Source: Monoplex corrugatus | Taxonomy: Eukaryota > Mollusca > Gastropoda > Littorinimorpha > Ranellidae | NCBI GenBank assembly: GCA_030674185.1 | Contig: JAPXFY010000026.1 | Span: 59,699,965-59,717,464, forward strand | Length of the DNA: 17,500 nucleotides | Direction of reading: 5' to 3' | Part shown: positions 1-8,600 of the stretch, piece by piece | Layout: each line of letters begins with the position of its first letter | Numbering within the stretch: the stretch's first letter is position 1 | Notes under the pieces: generated by a model | What the model was told of the DNA's origin: nothing | The model's input: only the letters and a program-made list of their open reading frames with translations | The model's database searches: none | Translations under genes and position numbers: made by a program

Positions 1-230
1 TATTTTTTTTATAAGGAAAGTAATACGCTCATAAGATTGTAAACAAAATGTTAAATAAGGAACAGTTTTTCCGGTGCTTTCATTATATGGTAAATCTTGG
101 GGAAATTGAAGATTAGATTTAAAACTCGAAATATGAAAGATTTCATTTGACCCATTTTTGACCCGTTAGAGATATTTTTAGCCCTAGGTGTGACTGACCG
201 CTTGTATCTTGAGTGTTCTTCTTCCGTGCT
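1..230. other. AT-rich intronic or upstream sequence
   Basis: No gene, RNA or repeat is recognisable here. The sequence is AT-rich and leads into the 34-bp array. Since the exon at 418 begins in mid-codon (phase 2), this stretch is most likely the 3' part of an intron of the SRCR gene. Reading frames crossing it on the minus strand gain their length from the neighbouring array. Confidence 0.55.
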
Positions 231-397
231 GGTTGACTGACCAACTGACTTTGCCACTAATACTGGTTGACTGACCAGCTGACTTTGCCACTGATACTGG
301 TTGACTGACCAACTGACTTTGCCACTGATACTGGTTGACTGACCAACTGACTTTGCCACTGATACTGGTTGACTGACCAACTGACTTTGCCACTGAC
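231..397. repeat. Minisatellite A, 34-bp unit, about 4.9 copies
   Basis: Units begin at 231, 265, 299, 333 and 367. Each starts ggttgactgaccaactgact and ends ttgccactgatact, with single-base variants only (for example an aatact end in the first copy and a ccagctg in the second). Because 34 is not a multiple of 3 and the unit has no stop on the minus strand, several minus frames stay open and give spurious Gln/Val/Ser-rich products. The array ends about 20 bp before the splice acceptor of the first SRCR exon. Each unit carries ctgac and ctgact, which resemble branch-point consensus. Confidence 0.95.
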
Positions 398-417
398 CGA
401 CCGATGATTGACCACAG

Positions 418-590
418 GCGTGCAGCAACAGCAGTGCAGTCGGGTTTCTTCGGACGAGGCCAGGGTCGCATTCTGCTGGACGACGTGCATTGCACGGGCA
501 ACGAGACATCGATCATGAACTGCTACCACTCCTCTGTCGGCACTAACAACTGTGACCACGGTGAAGATGTTGGCGTCATCTGCACGGACG
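418..590 (+). CDS. SRCR domain exon, C-terminal half of a group A-like domain
   Basis: This internal exon encodes the second half of a scavenger receptor cysteine-rich domain, an extracellular ligand-binding fold found in immune receptors and secreted proteins. Visible hallmarks are AVQSGFFGRGQGRILLDDV, then HCTGNE, IMNC, and NNCDHGEDVGVIC leading to TDG. Four cysteines lie at the expected spacing, and NET is a possible N-glycosylation sequon. In the family the acidic residues near GNE often help bind calcium. The acceptor is accacag ending at 417 and the donor is gtgagt at 591-596. The exon enters in phase 2 and leaves in phase 1. That matches the exon at 5463, so both belong to one gene, probably a multi-SRCR protein. 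An ATG at 404 lies upstream of the acceptor in intron sequence and is not a credible start. No signal peptide or transmembrane part is in view. Confidence 0.9.
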
Positions 591-610
591 GTGAGTAGTG
601 GCCACTGGTT

Positions 611-970
611 CAGTCGTAACAAACGACAGGACAAACCTCAGTCCCTAATTCAGTCCTAACAACAAAACGACAGGTCCAAAACCTCAGTCCCTAATTCAGT
701 CCTAACAAACACAGGACAACCTCAGTCCCTAATTCATCCTAAAAACGACAGGCCAAACCTCAGTCCCTAATTCAGTCCTAACAAACGACAGGCCAAACCT
801 CAGTCCCTAATTCAGTCCTAACAAACGACAGGACAAACCTCAGTCCCTAATTCAGTCCTAAAAACGACAGGCCAAACCTCAGTCCCTAATTCAGTCCTAA
901 CAAACGACAGGACAAACCTCAGTCCCTAATTCAGTCCTAAACAAACGACAGGACAAACCTCAGTCCCTAA
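611..970. repeat. Minisatellite B, about 40-bp unit, about 9 copies
   Basis: Each copy begins cagtcctaacaaacgacagg and ends caaacctcagtccctaatt. Copies differ by small indels (the second is longer; some lose cag or aac) and by gacaggac versus gacaggcc. A degenerate continuation with gactgattaacaacgcatgag reaches about 1010. The array starts about 20 bp after the donor of the first SRCR exon. There is no coding potential: frames break in each copy. Confidence 0.93.
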
Positions 971-1010
971 GACTGATTAACAACGCATGAGTCAATCCCC
1001 AGTCACCTAA

Positions 1011-1125
1011 TCAGTCTGAACGAGAAGCTGACAGTTCACACTCTCGTCCTAAGGTTGATAGACATGTATTGTGTCATGGTTCCCAGGTACAACTGAATGT
1101 AGTATGAAGTGTTCAGGTAGTCACC
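1011..1125. other. Short unique spacer between arrays B and C
   Basis: This is non-repetitive intron sequence between two minisatellites. No exon, RNA gene or regulatory motif is recognisable. Confidence 0.5.
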
Positions 1126-1492
1126 GTTAGACAGGTTTGTAATGTATGTATTGATGTGTTTACAGAGTCAGCCAGGTAGAAGGTTTGTATGTATGTATTG
1201 ATGTGTTTACAGGAGTCAGCCAGGTAGAAGGTTTGTCTATTGTATTGATGTGTTTACAACAGTCAGCCAGGTAGACAGGTTTGTATGTATTGATGTGTTT
1301 ACAGGAGTCAGCCAGGTAGACAGGTTTGTATGTATTGATGTGTTTACAACAGTCAGCCAGGTAGAGAGGTTTGTATGTATTGATGTGTTTACAACAGTCA
1401 GCCAGGTAGACAGGTTTGTATGTATTGATGTGTTTACAGGAGTCAGCCAGGTAGACAGGTTTGTATGTATTGATGTGTTTACAGGAGTCAGC
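1126..1492. repeat. Minisatellite C, 45-bp unit, about 8 copies
   Basis: The unit contains agtcagccaggtagacagg followed by tttgtatgtattgatgtgt and ttaca, and copies alternate between ggagtc and acagtc starts. The first two or three copies are degenerate and carry extra tgta insertions; the later ones are regular. Forty-five bases equal 15 codons with no stop, which explains a plus-strand open frame of about 93 codons with repeating FTTVSQVDRFVCIDV. This is intronic and not supported as coding. The last copy breaks into agcgcaggaactgtagcctg just before array D. Confidence 0.93.
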
Positions 1493-1521
1493 GCAGGAAC
1501 TGTAGCCTGTGTTAAAAGTAC

Positions 1522-1850
1522 GACACCATAGTAACCATAGTAGTCAAGGACTGTCACACCATAGTAACCATAGTAGTCAAGGCTTATCACACCATAGTAA
1601 CCATAGTAGTCAAGGACTACCACAACATAGTAACCATAGTAGTCAAGGACTGTCACACCATAGTAACCATAGTAGTCAAGGCTTATCACACCATAGTAAC
1701 CATAGTAGTCAAGGACTACCACAACATAGTAACCATAGTAGTCAAGGACTGTCACACCATAGTAACCATAGTAGTCAAGGCTTATCACACCATAGTAACC
1801 ATAGTAGTCAAGGACTACCACAACATAGTAACCATAGTAGTCAAGGACTA
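1522..1850. repeat. Higher-order 99-bp repeat in array D, left end
   Basis: Three 33-bp variants cycle in fixed order: one ending gactgtca, one ending gcttatca, and one ending gactaccacaa. The cycle of 99 bp occurs three times in a row (gactg forms near 1549, 1648 and 1747). This indicates amplification of a three-unit block, more recent than the spread of the single unit. Confidence 0.85.
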
Positions 1851-4743
1851 TCACACCATAGTAACCATAGTAGTCAAGGCTTATCACACCATAGAACCAT
1901 AGTAGTCAAGGCTTATCACACCATAGAAACCATAGTAGTCAAGGCTTATCACACCATTGTAACCATAGTAGTCAAGGCTTATCACACCATAGTAACCATA
2001 GTAGTCAAGGCTTATCACACCATTGTAACCATAGTAGTCAAGCTTATCACACCATAGTAACCATAGTAGTCAAGGACTATCACACCATAGAAACCATAGT
2101 AGTCAAGGCTTATCACACCATAGTAACCATAGTAGTCAAGGACTACCACAACATAGTAACCATAGTAGTCAAGACTTATCACACCATAGTAACCATAGTA
2201 GTCAAGGCTTATCACACCATAGTAACCATAGTAGTCAAGGCTTATCACACCATTGTAACCATAGTACTCAAGGCTTATCACACCATAGTAACCATAGTAG
2301 TCAAGACTTATCACACCATAGTAACCATAGTACTCAAGGCTTATCACACCATTGTAACCATAGTAGTCAAGGCTTATCACACCATAGTAACCATAGTAGT
2401 CAAGGCTTATCACACCATAGTAACCATAGTAGTCAAGACTTATCACACCATAGTAACCATAGTAGTCAAGACTTATCACACCATAGTAACCATAGTAGTC
2501 AAGGCTTATCACACCATAGTAACCATAGTAGTCAAGGCTTATCACACCATTGTAACCATAGTACTCAAGGCTTATCACACCATAGTAACCATAGTAGTCA
2601 AGGCTTATCACACCATAGTAACCATAGTACTCAAGGCTTATCACACCATTGTAACCATAGTAGTCAAGGCTTATCACACCATAGTAACCATAGTAGTCAA
2701 GGACTTCACACACCATAGTAACCATAGTAGTCAAGGCTTATCACACCATAGAAACCATAGTAGTCAAGACTTATCACACCATAGTAACCATAGTAGTCAA
2801 GGCTTATCACACCATAGTAACCATAGTAGTCAAGGCTTATCACACCATTAGTAACCATAGTACTCAAGGCTTATCACACCATAGTAACCATAGTAGTCAA
2901 GGCTTATCACACCATAGTAACCATAGTAGTCAAGGCTTATCACACCATAGTAACCATAGTAGTCAAGGCTTATCACACCATGAAACCATAGTAGTCAAGG
3001 ACTATCACACCATAGTAACCATAGTAGTCAAGGCTTATCACACCATAGTAACCATAGTAGTCAAGGCTTATCACACCATAGTAACCATAGTAGTCAAGGC
3101 TTATCACACCATAGTAACCATAGTAGACAAGGACTTATCACACCATAGTAACCATAGTAGTCAAGGACTGTCACACCATAGTAACCATAGTAGTCAAGAC
3201 TTATCACACCATAGTAACCATAGTAGTCAAGACTTATCACACCATAAGTAACCATAGTAGTCAAGGCTTATCACACCATAGTAACCATAGTAGTCAAGGC
3301 TTATCACACCATAGTAACCATAGTAGTCAAGGCTTATCACACCATAGTAACCATAGTATCAAGGCTTATCACACCATAGTAACCATAGTAGTCAAGGACT
3401 ATCACACCATAGTAACCATAGTAGTCAAGGCTTATCACACCATAGTAACCATAGTAGTCAAGACTTATCAACAACCATAGTAACCATAGTAGTCAGGCTT
3501 ATCACACCATAGTAACCATAGTAGTCAAGGACTTATCACACCATAGTAACCATGTAGTCAAGACTTATCACACCATAGTAACCATAGTAGTCAAGGCTTA
3601 TCACACCATAGTAACCATAGTACTCAAGGACTGTCACACCATAGTAACCATAGTAGTCAAGACTATCACACCATAGTAACCATAGCACTCAAGGACTATC
3701 ACACCATAGTAACCATAGTAGTCAAGGACTATCACACCATAGTAACCATAGTAGTCAAGGACTTTCACACCATAGTAACCATAGTAGTCAAGGACTTATC
3801 ACACCATAGTAACCATAGTACTCAAGGACTGTCACACCATAGTAACCATAGTAGTCAAGGACTATCGCACAATAGTAACCATAGTAGTCAAGGACTATCA
3901 CACCAAGTAACCATAGTAACCACAGTAGTCAAGGACTATCACACCATAGTAACCATAGTAGTCAAGGACTGTGACACCATAGTAACCATAGTAGTCAAGG
4001 ACTATCACACCACAGTAACCATAGTAGTCAAGGACTATCACACCATAGTAACCATAGTAGTCAAGGACTGTCACACCATAGTAACCATAGTAGTCAAGGA
4101 CTATCACAACACCATAGTAACCATAGAAGTCAAGGACTATCACACCACAGTAACCATAGTAGTCAAGGACTGTCACACCATAGTAACCATATAGTCAAGG
4201 ACTATCACACCATAGTAACCATAGTAGTCAAGACTATCACACACCATAGTAGTCAAGGCTATCACACCATAGTAACCATAGTAGTCAAGGACTATCACAC
4301 CATAGTAACCATAAACTCTAGGACTATCACACCATAGTAACCATAGTAGTCAAGACTTATCACACCATAGTAACCATAGTAGTCTAGGACTATCACACCA
4401 TAGTAACCATAGTAGTCAAGACTTATCACCACCATAGTAACCATAGTACTCTAGGACTATCACACCATAGTAACCATAGTAGTCAAGGACTATCACACCA
4501 TAGTAACCATAGTAGTCAAGACTTATCACACCATAGTAACCATAGTAGTCAAGGCCTCACACCATAGTAACCATAGTAGTCAAGACTTATCACACCATAG
4601 TAACCATAGTAGTCAAGGCGTATCACACCATAGTAATCATAGTAGTCAAGGACTATCATACCATAGTAACCATAGTAGTCAAGACTTATCACACCATAGT
4701 AACCATAGTAGTCAAGACTTATCACACCATAGTAACCATAGTA

Positions 4744-4975
4744 GTGAAGACTTATCACACCATAGTAACCATAGTAGTCAAGGCTTATCACACCATAGTA
4801 ACCATAGTAAAGTCTTATCACACCATAGTAATCATAGTAGTCAAGGCTTATCACACCATAGTAACCATAGTAGTGAAGGCTTATCACACCATAGTAACCA
4901 TAGTAAAGTCTTATCACACCATAGTAATCATAGTAGTCAAGGCTTATCACACCATAGTAACCATAGTAGTCAAGG
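4744..4975. repeat. Higher-order block with gtaaagtc unit, two copies
   Basis: A block of about 90 bp made of a shortened unit (ccatagtaaagtcttatcac), a unit with taatcatag, and a unit with gtagtgaag is repeated twice. The shortened unit lacks several bases of the standard 33-mer, so the duplication is easy to follow. Confidence 0.7.
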
Positions 4976-5071
4976 ACTATCACACCATAGTAACCGTAGT
5001 AGTCAAGGCTTATCACACCATAGTAACCATAGTAGTCAAGGCTTATCACACCATAGTAACCATAGTAGTCA

Positions 5072-5375
5072 AGGCTTATTACACCATAGGAACCATAGTA
5101 CTCAAGGCCTTTCACACCATAGTAACCGTAGTAGTCAAGGCCTTTCACACCATAGTAACCATAGTAGTCAAGGCCTTTCACACCATAGGAACCATAGTAC
5201 TCAAGGCCTTTCACACCATAGTAACCGTAGTAGTCAAGGCCTTTCACACCATAGTAACCATAGTAGTCAAGGCCTTTCACACCATAGGAACCATAGTACT
5301 CAAGGCCTTTCACACCATAGTAACCGTAGTAGTCAAGGCCTTTCACACCATAGTAACCATAGTAGTCAAGGACTC
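5072..5375. repeat. Higher-order 99-bp repeat in array D, right end
   Basis: Three consecutive units cycle three times: one with ataggaaccatagtactc, one with agtaaccgtagtagtc and one standard, each followed by aaggcctttcacacc. The gcctttca ending is confined to this end of the array. It marks a local, recently homogenised block beside the SRCR exon. Confidence 0.85.
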
Positions 5376-5462
5376 ACACCATAGTAACCATAGTAGTCAA
5401 GGACTTATCACCAGACGATGCCCTGTCCTTTGTTGTGCTGATAATATGACTGGTGCTTGCAG

Positions 5463-5622
5463 TCCCACCCTCTGGCACCAACATGGGGGCACGGCTTGCT
5501 GGTGGTTCCAGCACTGAAGGTCGCCTGGAGGTCAGCTACAACAACGTGTGGGGCACTGTCTGTGATGATGGCTTCGGCACCATGGAGGCTAAAGTCGCCT
5601 GTTCCATGTTGGGCATGTCAAG
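5463..5622 (+). CDS. SRCR domain exon, N-terminal half of the next domain
   Basis: This internal exon of the same gene encodes an interdomain linker (VPPSGTNMGA) and the first half of another SRCR domain: RLAGGSS, GRLEVSYNNVWGTVCDDG, then EAKVACSMLGMSR. The two cysteines fit the first two positions of a group A domain; with the four of the other half the module has six. CDD is the usual first acidic calcium site of the family. The acceptor is ggtgcttgcag ending at 5462 and the donor is gtaatt at 5623-5628. The exon enters in phase 1 and leaves in phase 2, the same phase in which exon 418-590 is entered. It therefore has the correct partner type, but no matching second half was found downstream. 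The two exons sum to 333 bp, a typical 111-residue module with linker. Confidence 0.9.
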
Positions 5623-8600
5623 GTAATTGCTGCCTGACTGTCTGTCGTCTTCTTGTTTGTCAGTCTGGTCTGTCGTTCTCTGTTTGTCAGTCTGGTCTGT
5701 CGTTCTCTGTTTGTCAGTCTGGTCTGTCGTTCTCTGTTTCGTCAGTCTGGTCTGTCGTTCTCTTGTTTGTCAGTCTGGTCTGTCGTTCTCTGTTTGTCAG
5801 TCTGGTCTGTCGTTCTCTGTTCGTCAGTCTGGTCTGTCGTTCTCTGTTCGTCAGTCTGGTCTGTCGTTCTCTTATTCGTCAGTCTGGTCTGTCGTTCTCT
5901 GTTTGTCAGTCTGGTCTGTCGTTCTCTGTTTGTCAGTCTGGTCTGTTGTTCTCTGTTTGTCAGTCTGGTCTGTCGTTCTCTGTTTGTCAGTCTGGTCTGT
6001 CGTTCTCTGTTTGTCAGTCTGTCGTTCTCTTGTCAGTTGGTCTGTCTGTCTCTGTCAGTCTGGTCTGTCGTTCTCTCTTTGTCAGTCTGGTCTGTCGTCC
6101 TGTTTGTCAGTCTGGTCTGCGTCTCTGTGTCAGTTGGTCTGTCGTTCTCTGTTTGTCAGTCTGGTCTGTCGTTCTCTGTTTGTCAGTCTGGTCTGTCGTT
6201 CTCTGTTTGTCAGTCTGGTCTGTCGTTCTCTGTTTGTCAGTCTGGTCTGTCGTTCTCTGTTTGTCAGTCTGGTTGTTGTTCTCTGTTTGTCAGTCTGGTC
6301 TGTCGTTCTCTGTTCGTCAGTCTGGTCTGTCGTTCTCTTGTTTGTCAGTCTGGTCTGTCAGTTCTCTGTTTGTCAGTCTGGTCTGTCGTTCTCTTTTTTG
6401 TCAGTCTGGTCTGTCGTTCTCTGTTCATCAGTCTGGTCTGTCGTTCTCTGTTTGTCAGTCTGGTCTGTCGTTCTCTGTTTGTCAGTCTGGTCTGTCGTTC
6501 TCTTGTTCATCAGTCTGGTCTGTCGTTCTCTGTTTGTCAGTCTGGTCTGTCGTTCTCTGTTTGTCAGTCTGGTCTGTCGTTCTCTGTTTGTCAGTCTGGT
6601 CTGTCGTTCTCTGTTTGTCAGTCTGGTCTGTCGTTCTCTGTTCGTCAGTCTGGTCTGTCGTTCTCTGTTTGTCAGTCTGGTCTGTCGTTCTCTGTTCGTC
6701 AGTCTGGTCTGTCGTTCTCTGTCAGTCTGGTCTGTCGTTCTCTGTTTGTCAGTCTGGTCTGTCGTTCTCTGTCAGTCTGGTCTGTCGTTCTCTGTTTGTC
6801 AGTCTGGTCTGTCGTTCTCTGTCTGTCAGTCTGGTCTGTCGTTCTCTGTTTGTCAGTCTGGTCTGTCGTTCTCTGTCAGTCTGGTCTGTCGTTCTCTGTT
6901 TGTCAGTCTGGTCTGTCGTTCTCTGTTCGTCAGTCTGGTCTGTCGTTCTCTGTTTGTCAGTCTGGTTTGTCGTTCTCTGTTTCGTCAGTCTGGTCTGTCG
7001 TTCTCTGTTCGTCAGTCTGGTCTGTCGTTCTCTGGTTTGTCAGTCTGGTCTGTCGTTCTCTGTGCAGTCTGGTCTGTCGTTCTCTGTCAGTCTGGTCTGT
7101 CGTTCTCTGTTTGTCAGTCTGGTCTGTCGTTCTCTATTTGTCAGTCTGGTCTGTCGTTCTCTGTCAGTCTGGTCTGTCGTTCTCTGTTTGTCAGTCTGGT
7201 CTGTCGTTCTCTTCGTGTTTGTCAGTCTGGTCTGTCGTTCTCTGTTTGTCAGTCTGGTCTGTCGTTCTCTATTTGTCAGTCTGGTCTGTCGTTCTCTGTT
7301 CGTCAGTCTGGTCTGTCGTTCTCTGTTTGTCAGTCTGGTCTGTCGTTCTCTGTTTGTCAGTCTGGTCTGTCGTTCTCTGTTTGTCAGTCTGGTCTGTCGT
7401 TCTCTGTCAGTCTGGTCTGTCGTTCTCTGTGTCAGTCTGGTCTGTCGTTTCTTGTTTGTCAGTCTGGTCTGTCGTTCTCTGTCAGTCTGGTCTGTCATCT
7501 TGTTCTGTCAGTCTGGTCTGTCTTCTCTGTCAGTCTGGTCTGTCGTTCTCTGTCAGTCTGGTCTGTCTTCTCTGTCAGTCTGGTCTGTCGTTCTCTTTTG
7601 TCAGTCTGGTCTGTCGTTCTCTGTTTGTCATTGGTCTGTCGTTCTCTGTTCAGTCTGGTCTGTCGTTCTCTCTGTTGTCAGTCTGGTCTGTCGTTCTCCT
7701 TGTTTTGTCAGTCTGGTCTGTCGTTCTCTGTCTGTTCTGGTCTGTCTTCTCTGTTCAGTCTGGTCTGTCGTTCTCTCTTTGTCAGTCTGGTCTGTCGTTC
7801 TCCTTGTTTGTCAGTCTGGTCTGTCGTTCTCTGTCTTGTCAGTCTGGTCTGTCGTTCCTCTGTTTGTCAGTCTGGTCTGTCGTTCTCTTTTGTCAGTCTG
7901 GTCTGTCGTTCTCTGTTGTCAGTCTGGTTTTGTCGTTTCCTTCTGTCAGTCTGGTCTGTCGTTCTCTGTTTGTCAGTCTGGTCTGTCGTTCTCTGTTTGT
8001 CAGTCTGGTCTGTCGTTCTCTTTGTCAGTCTGGTCTGTCGTTCTCTGTTTTGTCACTCTGGTCTGTCTCGTTCTCTGTCAGTCTGGTCTGTCGTTCTCAT
8101 GTTTGTCAGTCTGGTCTGTCGTTCTCTTGTCAGTCTGGTCTGTCGTTCTCTGTTTGTCAGTCTGGTCTGTCGTTCTCTGTCAGTCTGGTCTGTCGTTCTC
8201 TGTTGTCAGCTCTGGTCTGTCGTTCTCTGTCAGTCTGGTCTGTCGTTCTCTGTTTGTCATCTGGTCTGTCGTTCTCTGTTCGTCAGTCTGGTCTGTCGTT
8301 CTCTGTCAGTCTGGTCTGTCGTTCTCTCTGTTTGTCAGTCTGGTCTGTCGTTCTCTGTTCGTCAGTCTGGTCTGTCGTTCTCTGTCAGTCTGGTCTGTCG
8401 TTCTCTGTTTGTCAGTCTGGTCTGTCGTTCTCTGTTTGTCAGTCTGGTCTGTCGTTCTCTGTTTGTCAGTCTGGTCTGTCGTCTCAGTCTGTTTCTCTTG
8501 TTGTCAGTCTGGTCTGTCGTTCTCTGTCAGTCTGGTCTGTCGTTCTCTGTTTGTCACTCTGGTCTGTCGTTCTCTGTTGTCAGTCTGGTCTGTCGTTCTC

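Larger units (their letters stand above)
1522..5412. repeat. Minisatellite D, 33-bp unit, about 118 copies
   Basis: This is one continuous array of nearly 3.9 kb. The core is caccatagtaaccatagtag followed by tcaag and a variable 8-9 base end: gcttatca, gactatca, gactgtca, gactacca, acttatca or gcctttca. The unit itself contains a 9-bp doublet (ccatagtaa then ccatagtag). Thirty-three bases equal 11 codons, so the minus strand reads DYYGYYGVISL repeatedly and the plus strand SHHSNHSSQGL. Indels in individual copies break these frames into pieces, so none is a gene. Local higher-order units of about 99 bp occur near both ends. The array stops about 50 bp before the SRCR exon at 5463. Confidence 0.96.
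591..5462 (+). other. SRCR gene intron built almost wholly of tandem repeats
   Basis: The intron has a strong gtgagt donor at 591-596 and an acceptor ending ggtgcttgcag at 5462, preceded by a pyrimidine-rich stretch around 5421-5440. Three unrelated minisatellites (611-970, 1126-1492 and 1522-5412) cover about 95% of its 4,872 bases. Only about 100-150 bp between arrays looks unique, chiefly 1011-1125. No SRCR-like or other exon was seen within it, and the flanking exon phases (1 and 1) join directly. Confidence 0.85.

Noticed and set aside
404..417. ATG at 404 as the start of a 64-residue protein
   Set aside because: It lies upstream of a clear acceptor, and the SRCR second half needs a preceding first half; this is an internal exon.
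1237..5346. Tyr/Gly-rich minus-strand frames (DYYGYYGVISL repeats), resembling cuticle or silk proteins
   Set aside because: The 33-bp unit happens to be 11 stop-free codons. The frames start and end where copies carry indels, lie in an SRCR intron on the other strand, and show no start context or signal peptide.
1522..5412. CRISPR-like array
   Set aside because: Units are directly adjacent with no unique spacers and there are no cas genes; the setting is eukaryotic.
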